Both the position numbers and the translations under genes were made by a program. Source: Firm-04 sp045628085 (GTDB taxonomy: Bacteria; Bacillota; Clostridia; Oscillospirales; Ruminococcaceae). Taken from it: a stretch of 12,985 nucleotides of DNA. A model generated the notes under the pieces. The model had not been told where the DNA came from. It made no database searches and saw only the letters and a list, made by a program, of their open reading frames with translations. Where the stretch lies: assembly GCA_045628085.1 (NCBI GenBank), contig JAZQOZ010000133.1:1-12985 (forward strand), read 5' to 3'. Below are positions 1-6,583 of the stretch, piece after piece (the first letter of the stretch is position 1; each line of letters starts with the position of its first letter).

Positions 1-1566
1 TCTTTTTTTCTTTGCACCTTTGTCATAGATCCATTTGGGAACAAAATTATGTTCTTCTCCGTAATTTGCGTGAGAACCTTCAAGATGTGAATACGGAAGG
101 ATCCGTATGACATAGGTCATGCCGTGTTTTTCACAGGCATCCAGCATATCGTCGATCTCTTTCCAGTTATACACACCTTCCTGCGGATTGAGGTCGTTCC
201 AGTAATGGACACCGTTTATCAAGGTCGTAATGTCCCATGCGTGATTATTCATAGAACCGCCGCTGCCATAAGGAAATGATGCTTCAAACATTTCAGGATT
301 ATATACTGTCATCACAAATCCCTTATGCGGATTCGGAACGGCTTTTCCCGATACCTCTGTTTCATAAGTAACCGCGGATGATGCGTCAAAATTCTTGTAG
401 GGATCATAGATCTCTTTTGGGGGTGCTTTCGGCGTGAAAAGCAGTTCATTTACCATTTCAGCCATTTTTTTCGCACCCTTCAGGTTCATGTAAAGTCCGT
501 CTTCTGTATAGTATTCTATTGCAGACTCGTATGTTTCTTCCAGACAGAACGTAAGCCACGGTGTGAAAATATCCAGAATTTCCACCTGTTCCTGTTCTGC
601 AATTTCTTCCAGAACATCGCCGAACCATTTTTGCTGTATCAGCGGATATCGGATGCTGTCACTCAGTTCAGTGTGCTGTTTGGTAAGATATACCGTCATG
701 CCCTTTGCTTTGGCGCGGCGTACCATTTCAACGACTGCGGTTCTGTATTCTGCCGCATCGGGATTGTTTCTGTTTTTGCTGTAAGCAGAAATATAATCGC
801 TGACACCTGCGGCAAGAATGAAAATATCTCCGCTTTTTCCGTAATGCTCGACCGTATCAAAAAAATTGAGGCTGATAAGCTGTTTTGCATAGATACCATC
901 CACAGCAAGATTGTGCAGACTGTATTGTTCCGTATCTGTATAGTAACCCAAATACTGTGCCCAGCTGTGAATATCATCGTCTGCTATGTTATACCGGCTT
1001 GCAATGGTTGCATCTCCGCAAGTCCATATCGTCGGATTATGTGCAGCCTCTGCTGAAACCTGTTCGATTTCAAGTGCGCTTATCGAAAAAGGTGTACCTG
1101 AAATACCTGCTGTTGCATAGAGATTCAGCTGACCGTCTGTAACAGGAAGCGTGAATGTATCGACAGCGTTGCTGCCTGTCATATACAGCAGCTGTGCATA
1201 GCCTTCTGCGTAAATGGAAGTTGAATCGACATTACCTGTTGTGACCGTAATTTTGTAGACACCGTCAGGCAAATCAACGTCAAAAGTATATGCACTGCTT
1301 CCTGTTGTAAAGCGAACAGCATCGGAGAGTGCGCCGCTTCCGTCAGCGGTGACATTTTCGACTTTGGATGTATCAGAAAATCCGAAGCCTTTTGACGAAC
1401 TGTATGCGTCAGATGCGGAAACACCGATGTACCCGCTTGCCGTACCGAGTCCGCCGAAATCAAATTTTTTTGAGACAAGTGTTTCAGCGCTGGCGTTGAC
1501 GGTATTCAGCGGTACTGAGCGCATCGCAAGCAGCACCGCAAGCGAAATCGCAGCCATTCTTTTCAT
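1..1566 (-). CDS. Secreted CBM-like / SGNH pseudoesterase / glycosidase-like fusion protein (3' end cut by window)
   Basis: An open frame runs without a stop from the ATG at 1566 to the window edge, giving 522 codons; the C-terminus is missing. GGAGG lies 6 nt before the ATG. A signal peptide (KR, then a hydrophobic stretch, to about residue 27, ending NASA) indicates secretion. Residues about 30-165 form a beta-rich domain beginning KFDFGGL, like the N-terminal domain of rhamnogalacturonan acetylesterase relatives. Residues about 178-375 match the SGNH esterase fold: block I reads GDAT (184-187), block II keeps Gly224, block III reads GVSD (254-257) and block V reads DGLY (356-359). In active enzymes these are GDS, GxND and DxxH, so Ser, Asn and His are replaced by Ala186, Ser256 and Tyr359. 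From NPHKGF (412) a third domain begins that resembles DUF4832/GH42-like (beta/alpha)8 barrels. Likely an extracellular glycan-binding or pectin/hemicellulose-acting protein. Fold calls are by motif recognition; any activity must come from the truncated barrel. Confidence 0.8.
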   Translation of the reverse strand, partial: MKRMAAISLAVLLAMRSVPLNTVNASAETLVSKKFDFGGLGTASGYIGVSASDAYSSSKGFGFSDTSKVENVTADGSGALSDAVRFTTGSSAYTFDVDLPDGVYKITVTTGNVDSTSIYAEGYAQLLYMTGSNAVDTFTLPVTDGQLNLYATAGISGTPFSISALEIEQVSAEAAHNPTIWTCGDATIASRYNIADDDIHSWAQYLGYYTDTEQYSLHNLAVDGIYAKQLISLNFFDTVEHYGKSGDIFILAAGVSDYISAYSKNRNNPDAAEYRTAVVEMVRRAKAKGMTVYLTKQHTELSDSIRYPLIQQKWFGDVLEEIAEQEQVEILDIFTPWLTFCLEETYESAIEYYTEDGLYMNLKGAKKMAEMVNELLFTPKAPPKEIYDPYKNFDASSAVTYETEVSGKAVPNPHKGFVMTVYNPEMFEASFPYGSGGSMNNHAWDITTLINGVHYWNDLNPQEGVYNWKEIDDMLDACEKHGMTYVIRILPYSHLEGSHANYGEEHNFVPKWIYDKGAKKKR

Positions 1567-1679
1567 AGGAAACCTCCATTCTGAAAATGTGAATATTCCA
1601 CTGCTTTCGGGATTGTCTTTGGGTATCGAAAGGGCTGTTTTGTCATATAATCATCCTCAGCGTCTATGATACATTGAAA

Positions 1680-2489
1680 CTATATATCAAGCTCAAAAGA
1701 AAGCTGATACTCCTCATCTTTTTTTGAAATGTCAGGCAGAACAACATCTTCAAGCCGATAATTGATATTTGCTTTTTGTGCCTGTGAATGCTGAAATTCA
1801 CGTTTGATTCTGTAGCATTTACCGTCTTTTATGAAATTCGCACCTGTCTGATGAAATCTGAATGGGATGTTTTTCTCTATACACTGCTGACGAATATCAA
1901 GAATCCAGTCGTAATTGCAAGGCCTTGCATGATACCCCGATTCACCGCCGACAGATACTTCATCAATCGTTTCATCAAGATATTCTGATATATTGATCGC
2001 TTCCAAAAATGGTGCAATAATAATTGATTTGTGTTTGATCGGCAATGCTTTGAAAATCGGCAGCCGATAATCTGCTCTGTCCTGATTTTCAACTGTGCAG
2101 CCGATCAGAACATTATCATATCCGTCTCCCCAGTCATCGGGCAGACATTGTTCAAGCCGGTCGATGCGTTTGGTGAAAAAGTAGAACCAGCAATCGCTCC
2201 GTTCTTTCATCATGTTCCAGCATTCCTGCCGCCACTCGTCAGTATCTTTCAGAAGAAAATCCGATGTAAAACAAGTGTATATAAACGTACCTGACGGCAC
2301 TTTATAGCTTCCGTCACGTTTATGTTTCACAGGAAGGTCAAAATTAGAAGTCTTTCTGCACAGACTGCTTGCCACAGAACTTCCATACATTTCATCCTGA
2401 CGATAAACATAGCAATATTTACAGCCGGGACTGATTTTTGTACATCCATGCCAGGGATTCCAGCTGCAGTTTCGCGTTGTATCATCCAT
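1680..2489 (-). CDS. DUF5131 family (phage Gp37/Gp68-like) radical-SAM-like protein
   Basis: A 269-residue protein with the hallmarks of DUF5131. It opens with SWNPWHGCTKISPGCKYCY, whose Cys16, Cys23 and Cys26 form C-x6-C-x2-C, the expected ligands of an iron-sulfur cluster. Further family motifs are FTKRIDRL (about 105-112), a CTVENQ block (131-136), VGGESG..ARP (180-190) and a late FRFHQTGANF block (210-219), where relatives usually read FFKQWG. Its length is normal for the family. The reaction is unknown; radical-SAM chemistry is inferred from the cysteine spacing and similarity to other members, which are often found in phages and mobile islands. A TcmP-type three-Cys-motif partner, a common neighbour, is not seen. 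AGGA lies just upstream of the ATG. The gene sits between two secreted carbohydrate-active genes on the same strand, 113 bp before the next start and about 300 bp after the GH44 stop, so it need not share their function. Confidence 0.85.
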   Translation of the reverse strand: MDDTTRNCSWNPWHGCTKISPGCKYCYVYRQDEMYGSSVASSLCRKTSNFDLPVKHKRDGSYKVPSGTFIYTCFTSDFLLKDTDEWRQECWNMMKERSDCWFYFFTKRIDRLEQCLPDDWGDGYDNVLIGCTVENQDRADYRLPIFKALPIKHKSIIIAPFLEAINISEYLDETIDEVSVGGESGYHARPCNYDWILDIRQQCIEKNIPFRFHQTGANFIKDGKCYRIKREFQHSQAQKANINYRLEDVVLPDISKKDEEYQLSFELDI

Positions 2490-2579
2490 TGTTATTCCTC
2501 ACTGATCGTATGATCGTTATTTCACCTCAATATCAATCCGATCCATGTTTTCGCACAGATTGTATTATTGCTCTGCTTC

Positions 2580-2585
2580 ATTATA
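2580..2585 (-). promoter_or_regulatory. Possible -10 element for the DUF5131 gene (weak)
   Basis: On the minus strand the AT-rich stretch reads TATATTATAAT, giving a perfect TATAAT at 2580-2585 that would start a transcript about 84 nt before the DUF5131 ATG. The -35 at 17-bp spacing is poor (TCGATG). The rest of 2490-2786, the gap between DUF5131 and the GH44 stop, holds only a small CAGATC-TCGT-GATCTG hairpin (2693-2708) and a GGCAGCTGCC palindrome (2641-2650). I see no gene and no convincing terminator there. Confidence 0.3.
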
Positions 2586-2786
2586 ATATAATCTTTCCAT
2601 TTCATCGAGATAAGGGGAGAAATAGTCAATCAGAAAGAACGGCAGCTGCCTGCGTTATCACGATTATTTCCATCGATTCAATGAGCAGGGGACAGATCTC
2701 GTGATCTGAAAACGTGTTGAAGCGTTCCGGTCTGTTATCAGGATTTTCGGGTATAATCTGCGATACTCTGACTGAGCAGCAGCCGA

Positions 2787-4988
2787 TCACTCCTTTATAA
2801 TGACCTTTTCCAACACCACTCCATCTTTATCAAGCTGCACCTTTTGACCGTTCTGCATTGCGGTGTAGTTCAGTGTGATCAGTTCGACGTTCATAGCATC
2901 TGCCGGAACAGTAAATGTAATGAACGTCTCTCCGTTCTCATCAAATGTATATTCACCGAGCTTCGTGTTCTCATTGTTGAACCACTTGCCGGGCTTTCCG
3001 GTGGATTCGTCGATCACAACAGGATTCCAGTATCCATAGACCATATTGATCGTATTGCCGGGCGTACCCCTGAAGCAGCATTGAAGCGTCTTTTCTTCCA
3101 TGCCGTTGCGCAGCTTCCACTGTGCTGTTTTCGTTTTGGTAAAGGATATCTCGGTCGGCATGATCGTTTCTGTCCGCCAGTCCATGATCATTCTTTTCAG
3201 CAAACAAAGATCGGATGCATTGAGCATTTCATCTTCAAAGATATCCGCTGCTTTCCGGTTTTTCAGCGTGACATCGGGCTTGGCAAGCAGCCAGTCTTGC
3301 AGCAGTATGACATCGGCAGTATCCACAGTGCCGTCCATATTGACATCGCCCTGCATGGTATACGCCGCATCGCTCAGTTCGATCTGCACGACCGACAGCG
3401 CAGGAAGTTCGATGGAAAGCGTATTTTCTTTGATGTTTTCCACTGTCTTCAGCAGTTTGATCTCGCTGGAGTCTTCCGTAATGCCGTATACGTTTGCTGT
3501 ATCATAATCTGCTCCGGAATTTATCGCTATTTTTGCATTCTGCGATTCTGTCTGGCTTTTGTTCATCAGCACGATATTCAGCTTCGATTCATCCGTGCCG
3601 CTGATTGCTGCATAGGCGGAACTTTTTTCAATATCTGCCGTGTTTGCCTGCACCATCGTATCGCCGAATTTTGCGCCTTTACCGTCATAATTCGTATACA
3701 GCTCCATCGCTGCATGGATATAGCTTTCATCTGACGAGACCGCCCATCCGCTTGCCATGTATACACCATATTTTGCGAAAATGCCAAGCGTGTCCGCTTC
3801 GGCGATCGCTCCGGAGATATGATCTCCGCCGCCGAAGCTGTATTCAGTGAACGATAGCTTTGTGTCGGGATAGCAGGTGTTTATGGATTCCTGAACAAGC
3901 GGAAGAATCGGTAGAAATTTCTCGTTATACTGTCCGATCCAGCTGTTTTCAGTATAGGTCGCATCCCACAGACTGCGCGGTGCCTGCAATCTTGCTTCGA
4001 TACAGTCATTGTGTGTGTGATCTGTGCAGGATGTCACACGGTCAGTCCCTTTTGCCTCAGAGTAATAATGCAGGTCAAGCACATCAACGAGCCGTTTTCC
4101 GTTCTCCTTTTCTGCCTGTGCCATTTTATCCAGATAATAGGAGATAAACCAGTTATAGTCTGCGCCTTCTTTCTCCCAGTCAGGCGCATCGTTAAACGAT
4201 TTGTATGCATTGAATCCGTACAGAACACCGCCGAAAACATCTGCATTGGGATCTACAGATTTGATCGCAGATGCGTATTCTATGGACTTACTGACGATTT
4301 CTTCACAGGTGGTATGTGTGGGATGCATTCTGGAATGCGTACTGCTCCAGATCGACGGTTCGTTATCAAGAGAATATGCCTGGATACCGGTGGGTGTCGT
4401 CGAATCACCGAGCTTTGACACAAGATAATTGACATACTCGTCTATATAGACAGCGTTGTCTGTAGTATCCGGTGTCAGAGAAAACGGCGCGTTCTTTTGT
4501 GCGTACACGGGGATCCATCTTGCAGACGGTGCGATCTCATCTTCTGTGACTGCTCCGTCCGTATCAGCGGCAACATATCCTGCCATCTGCATGGTCGTGA
4601 TCTTATACCCTACATCCCGCGCAGTCATATCCTCGGCGAATTCAAGTGCGTTCGCGCCGGGGATCGCAAGTGATTCCTTTTTGAAATTTGCAAGATAGGC
4701 ATCGGAATAATGCTGATAATCCGCACCGGCAGAAGAGGCATTGTTTTCCCAGTTGTACGCAGAATGGCGATTACCGCCTTGACGGGCGGAAAACGCCGTG
4801 ACATCCGGCTCTGCTCCGCGGCGGATATAGTTAATCCCGTAAATATACGGACTGATCGCTTTTCGGCAGCCGGTGGTGTCCACGGTTACGGTCAGATCAT
4901 AGCTGTTGTCCGCACTTGCCGGCGTGACCGGTGCTGATAATACTGACAGCATCATGACCGCTGTTATCATTGCCATCGTTCTTTTCAT
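2787..4988 (-). CDS. Secreted GH44 endo-beta-1,4-glucanase/xyloglucanase with internal dockerin and C-terminal accessory domain
   Basis: A 733-residue protein counted from the ATG at 4988. This start is preferred over the in-frame ATG at 4997 because AGAAAGG lies 9 nt before it but directly abuts the upstream one. Residues 1-27 are a signal peptide (KR, hydrophobic core, ASA). Residues about 30-540 are a GH44 catalytic module: SPYIYGINY, an ARQGGNR..AYNWENNAS block (about 68-85), the acid/base Glu210 in YSLDNEPSIWSSTHSRMHP, and the nucleophile Glu382 in SFTEYSFGGGDHISG. GH44 enzymes cleave internal beta-1,4 bonds in cellulose, xyloglucan and related beta-glucans with retention. Residues about 546-604 are a type I dockerin; the first calcium loop (Asp548, Asn550, Asp552, Gly553, Asp559) is intact and the second is degenerate. 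Residues about 610-733 form a beta-rich module I cannot assign, probably carbohydrate binding. The dockerin implies docking to a cohesin scaffold outside the cell. A dedicated promoter lies upstream. Confidence 0.93.
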   Translation of the reverse strand: MKRTMAMITAVMMLSVLSAPVTPASADNSYDLTVTVDTTGCRKAISPYIYGINYIRRGAEPDVTAFSARQGGNRHSAYNWENNASSAGADYQHYSDAYLANFKKESLAIPGANALEFAEDMTARDVGYKITTMQMAGYVAADTDGAVTEDEIAPSARWIPVYAQKNAPFSLTPDTTDNAVYIDEYVNYLVSKLGDSTTPTGIQAYSLDNEPSIWSSTHSRMHPTHTTCEEIVSKSIEYASAIKSVDPNADVFGGVLYGFNAYKSFNDAPDWEKEGADYNWFISYYLDKMAQAEKENGKRLVDVLDLHYYSEAKGTDRVTSCTDHTHNDCIEARLQAPRSLWDATYTENSWIGQYNEKFLPILPLVQESINTCYPDTKLSFTEYSFGGGDHISGAIAEADTLGIFAKYGVYMASGWAVSSDESYIHAAMELYTNYDGKGAKFGDTMVQANTADIEKSSAYAAISGTDESKLNIVLMNKSQTESQNAKIAINSGADYDTANVYGITEDSSEIKLLKTVENIKENTLSIELPALSVVQIELSDAAYTMQGDVNMDGTVDTADVILLQDWLLAKPDVTLKNRKAADIFEDEMLNASDLCLLKRMIMDWRTETIMPTEISFTKTKTAQWKLRNGMEEKTLQCCFRGTPGNTINMVYGYWNPVVIDESTGKPGKWFNNENTKLGEYTFDENGETFITFTVPADAMNVELITLNYTAMQNGQKVQLDKDGVVLEKVIIKE

Positions 4989-5151
4989 AATGCACATCCT
5001 TTCTGCATGACTTTATATTTGCATTTCCTGCGCCTGTGTTTTCGTTCTGTCCGTTTCCATTCTTAGCGAAAGCAAGCAGCGGAGCGATCTCAGCGAAATC
5101 AGGTATATGAAACTGTAGAGAATGTTCAACATGACAGCTTATACTATATAT

Positions 5152-5180
5152 ATTATACCATAATTCCATTGGAATATCAA
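5152..5180 (-). promoter_or_regulatory. Sigma-A promoter of the GH44 gene
   Basis: On the minus strand TTGATA (5175-5180), a 17-nt spacer and a perfect TATAAT (5152-5157) predict a start near 5145. This leaves a leader of about 155 nt before the GH44 ATG at 4988, with no other start carrying a ribosome binding site in between. Confidence 0.8.
5163..5175. promoter_or_regulatory. Operator-like palindrome in the spacer of the GH44 promoter
   Basis: ATTCCA-T-TGGAAT is a perfect 6-bp inverted repeat with one central base. It lies between the -35 and -10 hexamers and touches the -35. A repressor bound there would block RNA polymerase, as expected for a substrate-controlled fibre-degradation gene. 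The binding protein is unknown and not encoded nearby. Confidence 0.5.
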
Positions 5181-5312
5181 GAGATGTGAAAAATGTGTTT
5201 GAATGAATTTATATTCGGATGGTGAAATGTGCTGTTTGTATTATAAAGAAATCTGTATTTATATCAAAAATTTATATTCTATATAGTATGATAGAATTAT
5301 TATCAAATACTA

Positions 5313-5341
5313 TTGACATTATAGAAAAAAGCCTATATAAT
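5313..5341 (+). promoter_or_regulatory. Perfect consensus sigma-A promoter upstream of the lysR gene
   Basis: TTGACA (5313-5318), 17 nt, TATAAT (5336-5341): both hexamers and the spacing match the consensus exactly. The predicted start is near 5348, about 200 nt before the lysR ATG, so the transcript has an unusually long leader. Confidence 0.85.
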
Positions 5342-5347
5342 ATAAAT

Positions 5348-5550
5348 GTATGTTATAGAAGTTTTCGGAAAAGGATGAAATATACAGGTTTTCGGGGATC
5401 GGGAGCAGCTGATCGGAGAACGGAAAAGAAACCGGCGTACAGATAGGATGCTCCTTCCCTATGTTATTGTATGGCGTTCATCATTATGATCAGCTGAAAT
5501 TTTGTTCGTATAGCAGAGATTTTACAAGATAGTTTGAGAAGGTGAATTGT
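5348..5550 (+). promoter_or_regulatory. Long structured leader of the lysR transcript
   Basis: Between the consensus promoter and lysR, CAGCTGATC (5406-5414) is matched by GATCAGCTG (5488-5496), a perfect 9-bp long-range stem. A weaker ATAGG/CCTAT stem lies inside it (about 5442-5461). GTTTTCGG occurs twice (5361-5368, 5388-5395). An ATG at 5375 opens a 23-codon frame ending at 5446, but its AAAAGG abuts the ATG, so translation is doubtful. No known riboswitch or T-box signature was recognised. TTCGTAT at 5505-5511 repeats a half-site of the inverted repeat upstream of the permease gene. Confidence 0.35.
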
Positions 5551-6441
5551 ATGAACATGAAGCAGCTGCAATATGTTCAGGTTTTAGCTTCAGTTGGTTC
5601 GTTCTCAAAAGCCTCGGATTTGCTTAATATTTCACAGCCCACGTTGTCTCAAAGCATCAAAAAAGCCGAACGGGAACTCGGTATGGAATTATTTGATCGT
5701 GCCGGAGGAAGTGTCCGTCTGACAGATGCAGGCCGTGTTTATATCCAAATAGGAAGACGAATGCGTGAACTGGAACATCAGCTGGATTCCAGGCTGATGG
5801 ATATTGCTGAATATCAGACAGGTACGATCACCGTCGGACTTTCTGCACATAGAAGCGTGGCTTTAATGCCGCGTATCGTAAAAGAGTTCAAGGAATTATA
5901 TCCTGGTATTGTCCTGCATATTGAAGAACGGAAGCGCTCTGAAATTTTGGATGCTGCCGAACACGGAGAATTCGATCTGTGTTTGACCACATTGCCGGTT
6001 GCGCCTCAGTTTTGTTATGAAACTGCTTACATTGAGGAAAATGTTTTGGCAGTTCCTGAATATGTTGAGCTGAATGGAAAGCCAATGCCCGATCGAAAAT
6101 TTCCGGCTGTTTCGGTTTCTCAAATTGATCATTCCAGATTTGCCATGTTAAACGATGAGCATCCGATGCAATATGAGTTGAAACAGCTTTGTGACCAATA
6201 CTGCTTAAACTTGACTACAACTGTTGTTTGCACCAGTCTGGAAGTTTTGTTTGAGATGGTAAAGATGGATATGGGCTTTGCATATATTCCATCGTGTATG
6301 GCTCATCCGACCAAAGGAGTACGGTTCTATTCTTTGGCGGAAAATACCAATCAAAGAGAAATAATCATTATGCACAGAAAAACGCAATATCTTTCCAAGC
6401 CGGTACTTCAATTAAAAGAAATGTTCATACAGGAAAGATGA
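5551..6441 (+). CDS. LysR-family transcriptional regulator
   Basis: A 296-residue protein of normal LysR length. The ATG at 5551 is chosen because AGAAGG precedes it by 8 nt; the GTG at 5542 has no room for a ribosome binding site. Residues 1-60 are the winged helix-turn-helix (MKQLQYV..LASVGSFSKAS..LNISQPTLSQSIKKAERELG.ELFDR), and residues about 66-90 the linker helix. From about 92 (GTITVGLSAHRS) the periplasmic-binding-protein-like effector domain follows. LysR proteins bind DNA as tetramers and usually switch on a nearby pathway when a small metabolite binds. Here the permease, small membrane protein and MmgE/PrpD enzyme follow on the same strand, so their substrate or product is the likely effector. 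The regulator is not divergent from its target, which is less common for the family; the target promoter would lie at 6442-6583 or lysR would be cotranscribed. Confidence 0.93.
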   Translation: MNMKQLQYVQVLASVGSFSKASDLLNISQPTLSQSIKKAERELGMELFDRAGGSVRLTDAGRVYIQIGRRMRELEHQLDSRLMDIAEYQTGTITVGLSAHRSVALMPRIVKEFKELYPGIVLHIEERKRSEILDAAEHGEFDLCLTTLPVAPQFCYETAYIEENVLAVPEYVELNGKPMPDRKFPAVSVSQIDHSRFAMLNDEHPMQYELKQLCDQYCLNLTTTVVCTSLEVLFEMVKMDMGFAYIPSCMAHPTKGVRFYSLAENTNQREIIIMHRKTQYLSKPVLQLKEMFIQER

Positions 6442-6449
6442 TCCTTCAT

Positions 6450-6478
6450 TGCCAATCATCATAGCACGATGATTGGCA
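6450..6478 (+). terminator. Hairpin after lysR, possible terminator or attenuator
   Basis: TGCCAATCATC (6450-6460) pairs perfectly over 11 bp with GATGATTGGCA (6468-6478) across a 7-nt loop, 8 nt after the lysR stop. The nearest T-run (TTTTT, 6488-6492) starts about 9 nt past the stem, so termination would be partial at best. It may separate lysR from the downstream genes. Confidence 0.45.
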
Positions 6479-6529
6479 TATTCATGGTTTTTATATAGGG
6501 TTTTGCCTATAGACTCTATTGTAAAACAC

Positions 6530-6557
6530 TCATACGAACCGCCCCCGATTCGTATGA
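6530..6557. promoter_or_regulatory. Inverted repeat upstream of the TRAP permease gene, candidate operator
   Basis: TCATACGAA (6530-6538) and TTCGTATGA (6549-6557) are perfect 9-bp arms around the C-rich loop CCGCCCCCGA. The repeat ends 12 nt before the AGGAGG (6569-6574) of the permease gene. It can act as a DNA operator for the neighbouring LysR protein or as an RNA hairpin near the ribosome binding site. The half-site TTCGTAT recurs at 5505-5511 upstream of lysR, which favours the operator reading. Confidence 0.45.
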
Positions 6558-6583
6558 AATACAATTTTAGGAGGAGTATTTGT

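Noticed and set aside
631..1056. Plus-strand 141-codon open frame opposite the SGNH fusion gene
   Set aside because: The opposite frame is open over 522 codons with a signal peptide and recognisable domains; this one is cysteine- and isoleucine-rich antisense.
1567..1679. Promoter for the SGNH fusion gene
   Set aside because: No pair of hexamers with acceptable spacing was found; the gene may be read from upstream or from an activator-dependent promoter.
2693..2708. CAGATC-TCGT-GATCTG hairpin as a terminator for the GH44 transcript
   Set aside because: The stem is short and no T-run follows on the minus strand.
2844..3734. Plus-strand 296-codon open frame opposite the GH44 gene
   Set aside because: It is a mirror of the GH44 coding strand with no ribosome binding site or recognisable family; the minus strand carries clear GH44 catalytic and dockerin motifs.
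5375..5446. 23-codon frame in the lysR leader
   Set aside because: Its AAAAGG touches the ATG and the product (RGSGAADRRTEKKPAYR tail) resembles nothing; kept only as a remark in the leader entry.
6473..6583. 37-codon N-terminal extension of the TRAP permease
   Set aside because: It runs through two inverted repeats and lacks a ribosome binding site; AGGAGG before 6584 decides the start.
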